Shown piece after piece: positions 35,576-47,400 of a stretch of 64,000 bases of DNA (within the stretch, counting starts at the first letter, position 1; the number at the start of each line of letters is the position of its first letter). A program made the translations under genes and the position numbers. The notes beneath the pieces are model-generated. The model did no database searches, was not told where the DNA came from, and saw nothing but the letters and a program-made list of their open reading frames with translations. Location of the stretch: contig OZ005697.1 in the NCBI GenBank assembly GCA_963930775.1, forward strand, positions 5,974,292 through 6,038,291, read 5' to 3'. The stretch is from Cliona cf. orientalis. Taxonomy: Eukaryota > Porifera > Demospongiae > Clionaida > Clionaidae.

Positions 35576-36071
35576 GTCCAGCAATCGCGGCGGCGTACGT
35601 ACCGGCGTATCGCGAACGGGTCGGGATCGCATTTGCGTCGTAACAAGGCAAAACAAGGTGGGGGGCAGCCGCCCCGCCCCAAAGTGGAAGGCTACTATAA
35701 TTATTGTAGTAATAATATAGTACGATCAATGTACGTACTAGCTTGTGGGTGTCTATTTGACTGACTTTGCCCCCCACCCCCCCCCCCCCCCCCCCCCCCA
35801 AACTGAACTACCCTCAGCCGCCTCTGCTGCATCACATTTCAGTAGCTCCACTTGGCTCTATATAGCTACTTTGTTTGATACATGCATGCACTGTTTGGCA
35901 ATATTAATTGTTTTTTTTTTAACTTTGGCCCGTATGAGAGAATGTACAGAAAATGTGGTCCCTACTGTACATAGCATCACATTCATAACATTATGTATTT
36001 TAGTTATGGTACTTGTTACTTACAGTCATTAATATCAAAGTAGTTAGCGACATTCAATGAGGTGGTCATAG

Positions 36072-39000
36072 TTAGAGCCTCAATTTCTGTAGAAGCAATT
36101 GAGCAGCATTCATTTCAGCCTCCCACTTTGTTTTCATCAAGTATCCAGTGAGGCGCCCACATGTCTTGGCCACGTATACAGTAGCTCTGTACTTTCCATT
36201 AACCTTTTCAACATGGTAGGAAGGCTTGGGTTTCCCCTGGTCTCTGCAGTACTGCTCTAGCTTCTCTTTTGGGCTCTTTGGTGTTGGGCTTGCATGTGAT
36301 ACCGGGGGTACTACATGTATACTGCGAGTAATACTGACCGGTGAATGAGCATTCCCAAGCAATGATTCATTTACGCTGGGACTCCGAGGCTTGCCACCAA
36401 TTCTGAAGGCTTTCTGTAACACTCTTTGCACTGTAGATATGTGTATTCAGTGCATAACATTGCACACTATGTAAAATGATAATAGCTATAACAATACTAG
36501 AGCTCTCTAGAGCATAAAACCCTCGGCACATTTCATGGCAATAGCTACTGTTTCAGTGTTGCACGGTAAAGGGCAGGGTGAGGCTGCAGTACAGTATGGG
36601 CTGGGACGAGCCTAATGTTATACTTGCACAACAGTGTTATTCAACGTTCAATGACTCACAGCAACGACAACCCTGGTGTGTTTATTGAGTGCCATACTGT
36701 GGTGCCGACATCAAGTCAACTTCCTCACAGTAGCCTCTGATTCTTAAGGACATTAGCTGGCTTCTCTACGGTGGCCCTGGAGGTCACGCGTCACGCCAGT
36801 AGCTATCACGTATCACTCCAGTATCCTCTCCTCCTACCGTCGTCACGTCACCGCCGTCCGTAACGCTGATGTCCGTACCGTTCAGTCTCCGTACCGTCGC
36901 CATTCCAGTCCGTAACGCTGATGTCCGTACCGTTCAGTCTCCGTACCGTCGCCATTCCAGTCCGTAACGCTGATGTCCGTACCGTTCATTCTCCGTACCG
37001 TCGCCATTCCAGTACACATGACAACCAGTCCTAGGGGTGTGGCTATCAAGTGTTCACCGCCACACCCCCCGCCCCCCCCCCCCCCCGAGTATTATAGGGT
37101 GCGATGTGAGCGTAGCTAAGGTCAACAAATAAATTATTTTATGATATTAAAAATCAACGAGTATGTTACCCTTGATTTGTTGCTGTGTTCTTATTGTCAG
37201 TGATAGATACCTCAGTGTGTTAGCTATAGGCTAATTTGTTCTCTCAAGCATTGAAGGGATGATCCAGAAGTTGATAATGAATTTATTAACTGATAGTACC
37301 ATCAGTACCAATGATATAGATGATAGTACGGACGCACCACCGTGTAATCCACACACTCCGTCATCTTGTTACGTTTTTGACCCTATGTCCCAAGAACAGG
37401 TCACCCTGGAAACTTCTATGATGCCACATTTATTAAGTATGGCGAAAAACCGTATGTACTATAATATAATATCTTGACTGTATTATGAGCCATTTACATC
37501 TATGCTGTAAATGATTGAAAGAGCAACAACACACAATATACTCAAGAACGGGGACGAGGCTACACTCTGCTTCTTCAGGCTACGCGCGTATCGTACCCTA
37601 CTGAGCCATGGGGGTGTGGCGGTAAGCGTCGATAACCACACCCGGTCGTATTATTAGCATGTGTACTGGAATGGCGACGGTACGGAGACTGAACGGTACG
37701 GACATCAGCGTTACGGACGAATTCGTTACGGACGGCGGTGACGTGACGACGGGAGGAGAGGATACTGGAGTGATACGTGATAGCCACTGGCGTGACGCGT
37801 GACCTCCAGGGCCACCGTACTTCTCTTGAAGTACTATGATGCATACCATGCATATGGATGTAGACACGGGGGGGGGGGGGGGGGGGGGGGGGGGTGCGCT
37901 TTGGGGGCTCAAGCCCCCCCCCCCCCAGATTTCAGATTCTACATCATATTTATTTGTTGACGTGTATAAATGTTGGCTTTTATCAGTCTAAACACTACCA
38001 AATTGATGAGAATTTCTCCTCGAAGGCCCATTTTATGACATTTTTAATAACATGGCAGAAACTTTTCGTGTGCTTCGCATGCGAAGATTATCAAGCCCCT
38101 CCACATTACTAATTGCATGTGTCTACATCCATGCATGATGATACATGTACAAGCTTAACTAGCCAGAAGGTCAAAGGGTACCACAAAAATGCACATGGCA
38201 TGGCAGCAAACGTCTATGCTTCGAGTTGAAAAGAATCCACTAACGTCAAAAGCTTGCCAGTGCATTATCATGCAAACTTGCAAACTATCCAGCCTTAGTC
38301 TGCATAGGTGAAGGAGCTGGCAACTACATGTAGCTACAACATAATAATAATACTAGTCCAGCCTATGCATATATATAGCAGCCTGAATCAGTGATGGTCT
38401 TGTGCACTAGACATGAATAACCACAAGAATGCACATGCACATGTGCTTATGATTGCATACAGTTATGCAGCATGACCATAATATTATGCACATGTGCGTA
38501 TAATAATATTATTATGCTTGATTAGCAGTTTTGTTACACACAAAGAATGTACAAGCCAAGAAGCGTTATTGATTGTCTACCATGATCAATGATGAGTCAG
38601 TCAAGTTATAGGAACTATTGCTACACCTACATACTATAAAGAAGCCATCGCTGTCTTTTTTGTTCATTGTGAGCTGAAGCAAAGAAGGCCGTGATGGTCG
38701 GCAAACGTCGCCAGAACTTCTGAACAAAGCGTTTTCAATGAAATCCACACAATGCATACGTTGAAATCAGCATAGAAAGCCTAATGATGTAGCAGCTAGC
38801 TTATAATAGACAGACAGACACACACACAATATATATGACTACCGTAACCCTCCAACACATGCACGGAGGGTTAATTATGCTTCACTTACCAGTTGATCCC
38901 GTGGAAGCACTTCTTGGCCTTTGCAGTGATACGGATGGATCTAATGGAAACAACAGTTAATAACTGCATAGAATGCAGTGCTCATGTGAAAATTAAACTC

Positions 39001-42000
39001 ATGCATATCAGTGGTCACCCAGAGTGGGGAGGGAGCTCATTTTCGAATGTGCATATTGCGCCTCAAATACCCTTGCAGTAGACAGCCTTATTTTTCTCCA
39101 CCTACATGTATACTAGCTATAGCCCTATCTATCTATGGAGTCTACCATTCATATTTTGAGAGCTAGTTGAAACAGTGGCAAGTTTTACCAAAAAGTTAAG
39201 TTGTCTGCAGAGAGAATCTTGGTGGAGCTACATTGAAATTGTTAATTCAATTGGCGATCATTATCCAATTCTCCAGTATAATGATTATTATGGCATATCC
39301 GGGCCATCCCTACTTCTAGAGTCTACTGGCTCCCTCTCTCTATCGCACTCTCTATGATACATGAGGGCATGGAGATGTGTTGAGTTATCAGCAGTGATCG
39401 CTAAAATGTCATGGATACACGTCCAGTTGCTATGAACTCACAGCATTGCCTGTGCGAGTGGAGAGAAAGCCTGCACTACAAGGCTCAGGATCGGTCAGAA
39501 TGTTGGGCTGTGTCATCGTGCACAAAGAAGGGTGGCCTTAATGTATTAGACCATAGAACTAGCTAGCTAGAGAGCCGCATTGTTGAATGATCAGTGCGAA
39601 GCGCCGCACGTTTCGAGAGGCATGCGGGCGCTAGCCACCGAGTGAAGCAAGAGGTGAGGTCTGTTATTTGTCATACGGCCTGTCAATAGATTCGATGCGT
39701 TCGAAGAGAGCGAGAACGTCGCCATTGCAGTGAGTTTGAGTGGCAGCTGTTGACATGCAGAGAGATGTATGGCCTATGCAATACTAGGTTCAAAGTTCGT
39801 TCCACTTCCATCTGTGCATGTGCACTGTACTAATAAGCACTCTTGCACAGGTAGGATATATTGTGTGAGCATGTACTGCTAGTAGATGATCATGCACACT
39901 AGCCACATTATTCTATAATTGTGACATTATATTCGTCTATCACAAAATTAATGATATTTGAAGGTTAACAATGAAAATTAATCTGATTTTGGCTTATTAT
40001 ACTTTTCAAATCATCAAAATAATTTTTGCTGATAATTATGTGCATTGTGCCTTGTTCTAAACTTAGTAACGTGACTACTGTGGGAAATTTTAATCTTTCA
40101 CGCGGGCGCTTCGCACTTCTTCCCATTCCCTCCTCCTCTTCATTATTATTATGTGCTCCTGGTAATACTTAATATGCATCATGTGTGTGGATCCTTGAAT
40201 ACGCAGTACTGTTCAGTGCATTTGCACCGAGTATTCTTGCAGCATGATAATGATCAGCTGGGCTAGGCTAGCCAGCATGACATGAACTGGAGAACCACAG
40301 GAATGTGCATAGCTACTGTATAGCCAGAAATATTGGCGGGAATTAAATTTGGCGGTTGAGCCCCAAATTGCTATTGCAAGAATATTAGCGGATTTAAATT
40401 TGGTGGTTCGGTACGGGATCGCCATACATAAAATATGCGAGTAGGAAATTTTGGTGAATTTTAATTTGGTGGTTGTGATATAGACCGCCAAATTTAATTC
40501 CCCACCACATTTTCTGGCTATACGGTAGTTCAACAGTATGATACCACTCCCAACATGTATCATGGCCTACATGTAGCTGAACAAAGAGGTGTACTGATCT
40601 CATTATCATGACTCAGCTCAAGCCTAGTCAAAGATAGTCCCTCTAAATTCAGACAGTCATCGGTTTTAGCATAATTATACGGTGCCATTTGTAGTTGTGC
40701 AACTATCAGTATATTTTCTGTCACTGATCATCATGATAAACAAATAGTGCACTGTAAACTTTTCCAGACAATTAAGAGAAGAGGTCATGCAAACCAGCTC
40801 TTGCTTGCTTATTTAACCCTACAAAAACTCAGCAAGGGGCCAGTGTGATGCCAGTGTTTAGTAGTTGTGCCTAGTAGCTGTGTTCAGTTCTACCAGTCTC
40901 AGTGTATATCGGAAGATGAAGCTATTTGTCTAGCTTATTCTGTGGTGACATGGAGCCAGCTGATTTGAAAGTGATGATGGCTGGTCATTCAAAACACTAG
41001 AACCTAGTGTGCAGAATCACTAATGCTATATATATGGGCTCTTAATCTGCAGCTATGTCCCGGATCACTAGTTGGCTATCTACTAGGATCCTCTACATGC
41101 ATATTATGGTCACACTAATCTTAAGGCCAACATGCAGATTTGCAGACTAGCTGCATGAATACCATGGCAAATTAGGCACACATGGCAGGCCCCTGAGTCC
41201 CTACCATGTACACAAGTGCCTATGCTTATAGTCTGGTATATTAAAAACTGTCTTGGTAGCTATTTTGCTTATAATTTTTGTGGATAGGTAGCTGTTTTGG
41301 AGCTTTCTCTGATCTTTCAACAATCCATGACTTTAAAAAAAATTAGGCCTATAATTTCTACTCTGTGGCTGTAATCATTACTACTGTAAATCGCGAATAT
41401 TTCGTGTCTGAAATATTTCATGCAATAAATTTTCACGTTAAATAATTTTCGGATAAACGACCCTGTACCTCATTATCGTTAATATTGCACATATGTATTT
41501 TCGTGTGTTTAATTTTCGCACAAGCCAGGCTGTCCGAAAATATTTTTACATCGAAATATTCGCGAATTGCGGTACTTCAATGTAGCTACTGCCTAAAATT
41601 CAATTCTGTGAAACTAATCAGCAAACTAGCTGTAGATAGGCTAACAAAACCACAAAGAATGTGAGGTATAAATTATAGTTGCTAGGCAAAACCACCATAA
41701 ATGCACAGTATAAATTGTAGTTGCTAAGCAACACCACAAAGCATGCACTGTATAAGTAGAGGTTAATTAGTACTTACTCTCGCCTGGTTCTAGAGCTACC
41801 AGCACTATAAGTGTTTATTGCACTGGTATGGCTTCAGTGGTAGAATTAAACTGCTTCATCATATAAATCATTAATTTTATGCAATCTATTACATAGTACT
41901 TTCCAAATAATGTGACTAATAATGGGAGTAGCATAAATGACCACAACATGTTATGGTTGGCAAGCTTAGAAAACTGCCATTATTATTGTAAATTATGGAA

Positions 42001-44418
42001 GGTTTTGAACATTAACCAATAACTTGTGGTTACAGTGTTCATGGCACATTACGCTATTCTTGGTATAGTATAGTACCCACTACGATTATCTCTAGGTGTA
42101 GTTAGATTTATTTGTTGAGGCTATCACAAGATATTGATATAATTTACTTTATTTTTTGATAATTTCCACTCCTTCTCTTCATGTGCTATTACAAAATTTT
42201 AGTCAAAATGTTTCTACCTGCTTTGCATTAGCAGGAATGAGAATCTGCCAGTGTTACTTTATTTTTTGATATTACCACCGCATAATATATTATGTGACTT
42301 ATACACTCCTTCTCTTCATGTGCTCCTGGTTAAATTAATCTCTGTTCAGGGGTACTACACACTTGTATTAGCTTTAAATTGCTATTGTGTGTTCATTGCA
42401 TAAACAGTATTATCTGACACATTCCAGTTTGCCACAGTGTGGAGAAAGGAGGCCACATAGGCATTTGGATAATCTGCCTTAGCCTTAGCCTCGAGCCTGC
42501 GTTCGAGCATACGTTGGCCTAATCCCTCAGTTGTACAGTTATGGTTAATGAAATCCGAGTCTCAATTTGATGCCCAACATCCTGAGGAGATGTACCTCAC
42601 CGATTCTCCAAAGGAAATAATCAGCTCTGCCTCTAGCCATGTGCTTACAAGCAGCTCCTATAGTACAATCCGAAGTCTCTGGCCTGTAAGGGAATTTATT
42701 GTTGGAAATGGCCGTCATTGAATGGAGCATCAGTCCAAAATCGAGTCCAAATCTCAGTCCACAGTCCAGTCCATGAGTCCAGTCCGGAGTCCAGAGTCCA
42801 GGTTTTACACTAACCCTGCTAGCTATCACCATGAACGCTGCACAATGCATAAACCAAGTGCGTAGCTACCATTGAGGCAACCGAGGCAGCTGCCTCGGTC
42901 ATCAATTCAGCCAGCTATATACTTAAATACACAACAACACTCACCAAGCCACGTGCATGCCATGACAAGTTTGTTTGCTGACTAAGCACTCGAACTTTCA
43001 CTGTATAGCTCCGTCTCTAAGAGAGCAAGACGGATGTCTCTCTGAGATGATGTAAGTAACGTCGACAAAACGGCTTTGCGCACCGTTCTAGACTCGAGAA
43101 GACTTTCTAGGTTGTTACGATCGCGGTAGACACCCGAAAATGGGCGTGGTTTGTCCACCAAGGGGGCGTGGCTAAAAATTCACGCGCAACCTTTATTACC
43201 TGCCTCGGTATAAAAAAATTTCTGGCTACGCCCTTGTAAACCCAGATACAAGGTGCTATACCTCATATGATTGTAGCCTAGCTGAAGACCTCCCCTTCAG
43301 AGTAAGAGCCAGCTTCCTATGTTACTCACAACAGGAGTTTCATATCGGGGAAATAAGGGGTCGAAGGTTACGCTACCCAAGTACAGAGTAGCTACACTGT
43401 AGCTATGAATAAAAGTCTGTTGTAATTTATTATATTTTACCCTTTCCCTCTCTCCCTCCTCCTTCAATAACTAGTGAGTATAATCTTAAGGCTTACCATT
43501 TATGACGGCAATCTTTGGGTCTACAAGTACATAACCCATTTCCTCAGCATCCTCATCATCATCTGTACACGTAATATTACAATCATTGTTGGTACATTAT
43601 AATATACTTTATGATTCACCTGAGTCAATCTCTGACAGGAAATTTTTGGTGGCTTCTTGAGCTTCTCTCAACAGATTGACGGGTTCATTCAGACGAGAAA
43701 TGAATTCTGGCTGTTGTACAAACGCTGCATATGAAGGCTTCTGGTACTTGTTCACAAGTTCCCTGTTCACTTCTGAAAGGACATCATGGACAGAAGCATC
43801 TTTCCTGCATAGCTTATCGGCCAGAGCACCGATCCAAATCCCACCCTTAGCCCGCTCTTCATAAGATAAATGATCTGGTATGGTAGAGTATGCCACCAGG
43901 AAATTCCCATGCTTGGGTATGGTCAGGGTTTCAATTTCTCTCCCACTCCTTGGTACGATCACCCCAGGATTAGCTTCTTTCCCTCGACAGGCATCAATGA
44001 AAAACAGCTTTGCAAGGTTTCCATTTAGTGGAGCCCTCTCAGGAAAAAATGCACTCAAAATGTCCGAAACCTTCACAGTCTGGCCCTCACCAGTGTATAG
44101 CATGTGATCGGCACACCCATGACCAGAAAACACAAACACAATTCGTCTGTATGAGGGTGGGAATTTCTTGTAATTTGCCACACTGTAGAGTAATTGCATG
44201 GTGGGACCTTTGGGGAGATTATGCTCATGAAGTGTGGAGAAGTTCAATACCTGGAAGGAATGCTTCATCCTCTCCCCATCAGCCTTAGTTCCAGATAACT
44301 TCTCCAGCCCAGTTGAACAGGTCTCATAGCTATTTGTGATGATCACAGCTAGCCCATTTGCTGTTTGGTTGTCTTCAATCACTCGTGTCACGCTCGTCTG
44401 CCTTTGAACACACGCCAT
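36072..44418 (-). CDS. Caspase-dsRBD fusion protein (4 exons)
   Basis: Exons: 43620-44418, 43497-43562, 38890-38940, 36072-36430; all junctions GT-AG in phase 1, giving about 426 aa. Residues 20-250 are a C14 caspase-like peptidase: AVIITNSYE, FSGHG with catalytic His100, FFIDACRG with Cys144, and a small-subunit segment FLVAYSTIPDH...GGIWIGALADKL. Exon 2 is acidic (DDDEDAEEMG), exon 3 Ser/Pro-rich (QRPRSASTGST). The last exon, after a Ser/Pro stretch, ends in a dsRBD: LEQYCRDQGKPKPSYHV, KYRATVYV, then WEAEMNAAQLLLQKL. The caspase would cleave after Asp; the dsRBD would bind RNA duplexes, so activation by dsRNA is a reasonable inference. There is no N-terminal CARD or death domain, and the first ATG is in the caspase exon (AGCTATGGCG context). 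The pentapeptide has Asp where animal caspases usually have Gln. Intron 2 (4.6 kb) and intron 3 (2.5 kb) hold transposons; extra exons there cannot be excluded. Confidence 0.8.
36856..37011. repeat. Three 52-bp tandem units in the left TIR arm
   Basis: Units start at 36856, 36908 and 36960 with GTCCGTAACGCTGATGTCCG, almost identical (CAGTCTCC versus CATTCTCC in the third). The right arm of the same element has a single unit, so expansion happened in one arm only. Confidence 0.85.
37259..37477 (+). CDS. Unidentified ORF inside the 1053-bp element
   Basis: A 72-codon plus-strand ORF starting MIQKLIMNLLTDSTIS, with an acidic Asp/Ser/Thr-rich middle (NDIDDSTDAPP) and FDPMSQEQVTLE near the end. 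A GTATGT donor-like site lies at about 37452, so it may be an exon. No family recognised. It may be the remnant of an element-encoded protein or a captured exon. Confidence 0.25.
   Translation: MIQKLIMNLLTDSTISTNDIDDSTDAPPCNPHTPSSCYVFDPMSQEQVTLETSMMPHLLSMAKNRMYYNIIS
37856..38130. mobile_element. Inverted-repeat unit with GGATGTAGACAC ends
   Basis: GGATGTAGACAC at 37856-37867 is inverted as GTGTCTACATCC at 38119-38130. A 27-nt poly(G) run follows the left end and a poly(C) run lies at about 37914-37926. Nested in the family B repeat. Confidence 0.5.
39590..39850 (+). repeat. Interspersed repeat family C, copy 2
   Basis: Matches 2447-2680 in block order (TTTCGAGAGGC, GTGAGGTCTGTTATTTGTCATA, GAGAACGTCGCCATT, ACTAGGTTCAAAGTTC). 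Non-coding; in the second intron of the caspase-dsRBD gene. Confidence 0.5.
40314..40526. mobile_element. MITE with TACTGTATAGCCAGAAA termini
   Basis: The left end is inverted as TTTTCTGGCTATACGGTA. Internal AATTTGGTGGTT/AAATTTGGCGGTT repeats occur. In an intron of the caspase-dsRBD gene. Confidence 0.65.
41392..41574. mobile_element. MITE with TACTGTAAATCGCGAATATT termini, copy 1
   Basis: The left end is inverted as AATATTCGCGAATTGCGGTA. A near-identical sister copy is at 48314-48503 (shared ATAATTTTCGGA, GACCCTGTACC, GCACAAGCCA). In an intron of the caspase-dsRBD gene. Confidence 0.7.
42735..42802. repeat. Imperfect GAGTCCA/CAGTCCA short tandem repeat
   Basis: About nine copies of AGTCC with 2-6-base spacers. 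Non-coding, intronic. Confidence 0.6.
42856..43236. mobile_element. MITE with AAGTGCGTAGCTACC termini
   Basis: The left end AAGTGCGTAGCTACCATTG and the adjacent block AACCGAGGCAGCTGCCTCGG are inverted at the right (GCCTCGGTATAAAA, TTCTGGCTACGCCCTTG). It is 381 bp and lies about 260 bp from exon 2 of the caspase-dsRBD gene. Confidence 0.6.
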
Positions 44419-47400
44419 AGCTATACTGGCACTCTCCTGTAGATCTTGATTCTGGGACTCCGAATTTAATTTGAACCGTTAATTAAGTTAGCAAAATTAG
44501 CGCAGGAAACTTGTCTACAGACTACGCTGAATGTCAACTTCTATGTCGGTAAAAATATTATTAGCTATAGTAGCTCATTGCATCTATGCAGCTGTGCATG
44601 TTCATTTTTCTCAGAAGTATAATTATTTATAGTATTACTATGTACCAGGCTTGGAAATTCCCTTAATGTTTATATTCATTAGGTTTACCACAGAGATTCA
44701 GTGCTATTGCACAGTATTCCCAGAAAGGCTGGCTTACTGGTAGTACAAATTATGCATGACATTGTATTATTATTATTGGTATCAGGCCTAGCTGAGGTGA
44801 GTGGTCACACCTCGACCATGGTGCATGCATGCATGATATTATGGCACTGATTTCCCATTATGCCACCTTATCTTTACTCAGAAAGGCAGCCTTAAATTTT
44901 TTGGCTCTTCCAGTAGTAGGGGTAGCTTTATAATTCCCTAGCCTGCTGCCTTCAGCCTGTGGGGTGTTTTTTTTAGTACCCAATCTCTTCAGAGATTTAA
45001 GTTGAATATATAGTGAAAATTTATGTGAGTGGTCAATAGCTAGTATGCATGTTCTTGCTTTAATTTAGCCATGCAGGCCACCAGCTGCAGGCACCATCTC
45101 AGTGTTGCACATTGAACAGACTGGGGAGCCTTGAGGATATAAGACTAGACATGTATAATTATAAATTATAATGTCATGTATTATAAGTACACATAGGCTA
45201 AATATTTTTAGCAGCTATAGACATGTAAATAAATTAGGTTTGGTACTTCTAATAAAAAGACAAAAAATGCTATTGCTTTATGGTACTGAGTGCCAAAAAA
45301 TGTTGCAGGAGAACCACACCAACTTGTAGTCTCACTACTATAGCCACACTCTTCAATCTCAAGAGAAAGAGGGTCGACCCGGAGTGACTGCATACCAGTC
45401 CAAGTGTTGTATTGATAATAATTATTCAGGCTTGCTTGTTGATGGAAGCATGGTTTATGAACACTAGCTGTGTTTTTTGTATCTTATAGGAGGAAAGGTA
45501 TCAATAGTTATGCAAAATTCTAAACACAGTGACTGGCTTGTCAGAGGACCACCTAACAAGAGGTGCACATGCGCAATATCACATTGCATGTGCAAACAAC
45601 CTGTCTGCCTCACTAATACTATTTGAACTTCTTTCGTATATTTTTCAGACAATTAAAGCGCATTCAATGGTTGTGATGTCGGTTCTTGAGCATCTTCCCA
45701 TACTGGGTGTGGCATGCATAAATTAAATATTTTATGGTACCAGTGGCCACATGAGTGCCATACATATCTGTCGTGCAGCACTATAACAACACCTAGTACT
45801 ATAGTACACTCAGCTGGTTTGAACAAAGTTAAATCTGATGCCAATATGAATCATTGCACAGCCTTAATGTCCAGAATTTTCACACATGCTTCACGTTCCC
45901 TAGTCTTTAAATCTCTGCATGGAATACTTACAAAATTGTATTGAGGCAATATTATCCTGGTACCTGATGCTTAATAATAATTTTGTGGAAACTTGTTTGT
46001 AAGAATGATGTTATCAATCTTGATGGTGCACATGATAAATAATAAAATAATAATGGTTAAAAGAATGTAGTGGTTCCTGAGAACTCAAAGCACTATAACA
46101 AGGTTCCATAGAATCCAGAATAGTGTTGCAGTATCAGACATACTTCCATACAAAAGAGTTACTGTATTTGTGAAGTAGCCTTCATTCCACTCAATGACAG
46201 AGCACTTGCAACAACACCTCTGTCTTCTTATGAATAGCTATAATAATATATATTCAGTTTAACCTCATCCCTGCATGTTAGAGGACATACCATAATTAAT
46301 TGAATACAATGCATGATCGTAAGAAATTAGCATGTTTATAAATTCTCTACAATGAAAAAACTTGACCACATCCCCAGTAGCTGCATAGTTCTAGTGGTTC
46401 ATATGGTAAAAAGTCGTCAATACAGTGCATACACAGTCCAAGCCACAACGATACTGGCGCCACAATCGCAGAGATGGAGTCTGAGACCGACTCTCGACCT
46501 CGACAATGACAAATTTCAATCACAAGAGACAAACTCGACAGCGCCATACAGCTTCCAAACATCAGATTGGTCGCAGCATGGTACACAGCGTGCGTGCTAT
46601 ATATAGCACAAGGCTAGCTTTATTATATTTAGCTACGGGATTACGTCAGCCAAGAGAATGGGTGAAGTTTGGCTGGCGGTATAATATTATACTTGTCAGA
46701 GAAAGTAGCACTCAGCTTATTAATTTATTCGCTGGATACATGCGTCAGATACTCGACATATAATAATACTGATTTTCAAGTCTCAGAAAGGCTCCACGTA
46801 GGCCCTGAATTTTCAGGCAATTACCTTATAGATTATGTCATTAATACCTGAAAAGTAAATCGCTACTGGGGAAATAATAAAAAAACTTAGACTACATCCC
46901 TCGTCCCTCATTCACTGCGCCTACTGTATGCCGCCATTATGGACCTCAGAATCATCGACAAACTGCGCATGCTACATATACGCCTATAAAATTATTAGGG
47001 CGCACGGTTTGAGCTGGTTGACCTGGACGTAACCTCCACTTGTCATGTGCTGGACAGAATGGGGAAATCCCTCAAGTTTTTGTGGAGAGGTAATCTTTAT
47101 CATTAACATTAAATTTTTTTGTTGACATGTGCGATCATACCCATTATGCATTGCACAATTGTGCTTATTTTGGGTCGATTATCCATGGGAACTGTGAAAT
47201 TGGACCCTATGAAAACTTCCCACTATACCTTATAGTGGATAATTTTTGTGGGGTGCTAATTTCGTGACTGCTCTAACAGTCACAAAATTTAGTGCCCATA
47301 AAATTTGCCACAGCAGGTAAAGGTCATCTGACAAAAGTTGCTGTGAGTGTGCACGCAATCGTGATCAAAGGCATGGTATCCGCCTCCAACCTCTTGAGTA

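Larger units (their letters stand above)
35174..35645. mobile_element. 472-bp TIR element with AGGCA duplication
   Basis: TGTTACGACGCAAATGCGAT at the left is perfectly inverted at the right end. The 5-mer AGGCA flanks it at 35169-35173 and 35646-35650. It contains a tRNA-like sequence and a minisatellite. No transposase, so non-autonomous. Confidence 0.75.
33619..36071. other. Intergenic region with one TIR element; no gene seen
   Basis: Apart from the element at 35174-35645 this stretch is AT-rich, with a poly(C) run at about 35767-35800. Short ORFs here have no recognisable motif and no splice support. Confidence 0.5.
36767..37819. mobile_element. 1053-bp TIR element with CTTCTC duplication
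   Basis: Terminal inverted repeats start TACGGTGGCCCTGGAGGTCA and extend about 150 bases per arm (including GTCACGCGTCACGCCA and CGTCACGTCACCGCCGTCCG). CTTCTC flanks it at 36761-36766 and 37820-37825. The related repeat near 29600 lacks the insert. The left arm carries a three-unit minisatellite absent from the right arm, and the interior has one ORF at 37259-37477. Confidence 0.75.
36497..38873 (+). repeat. Interspersed repeat family B, copy 2, with two nested elements
   Basis: Starts ACTAGAGCTCTCTAGAGC with AAAACCCTCGGC and ends CCCTCCAACACATGCACGGAGGG; homologous to 29269-30177. The extra length comes from the inserted element at 36767-37819 and the inverted-repeat unit at 37856-38130. 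It fills the last intron of the caspase-dsRBD gene. Confidence 0.6.

Noticed and set aside
36856-37011. 52-bp tandem units considered as a CRISPR-like array
   Set aside because: Units are contiguous without unique spacers and lie in a transposon arm of a eukaryotic genome.
43676-44288. Several plus-strand ORFs opposite the caspase exon
   Set aside because: They are antisense shadows of the caspase coding sequence, which has clear catalytic motifs on the minus strand.
46900-47095. Possible plus-strand first exon (ATGGGGAAATCCCTC... with a GTAATC donor)
   Set aside because: No partner exon in phase was found downstream, and the surrounding sequence shows no coding signal.
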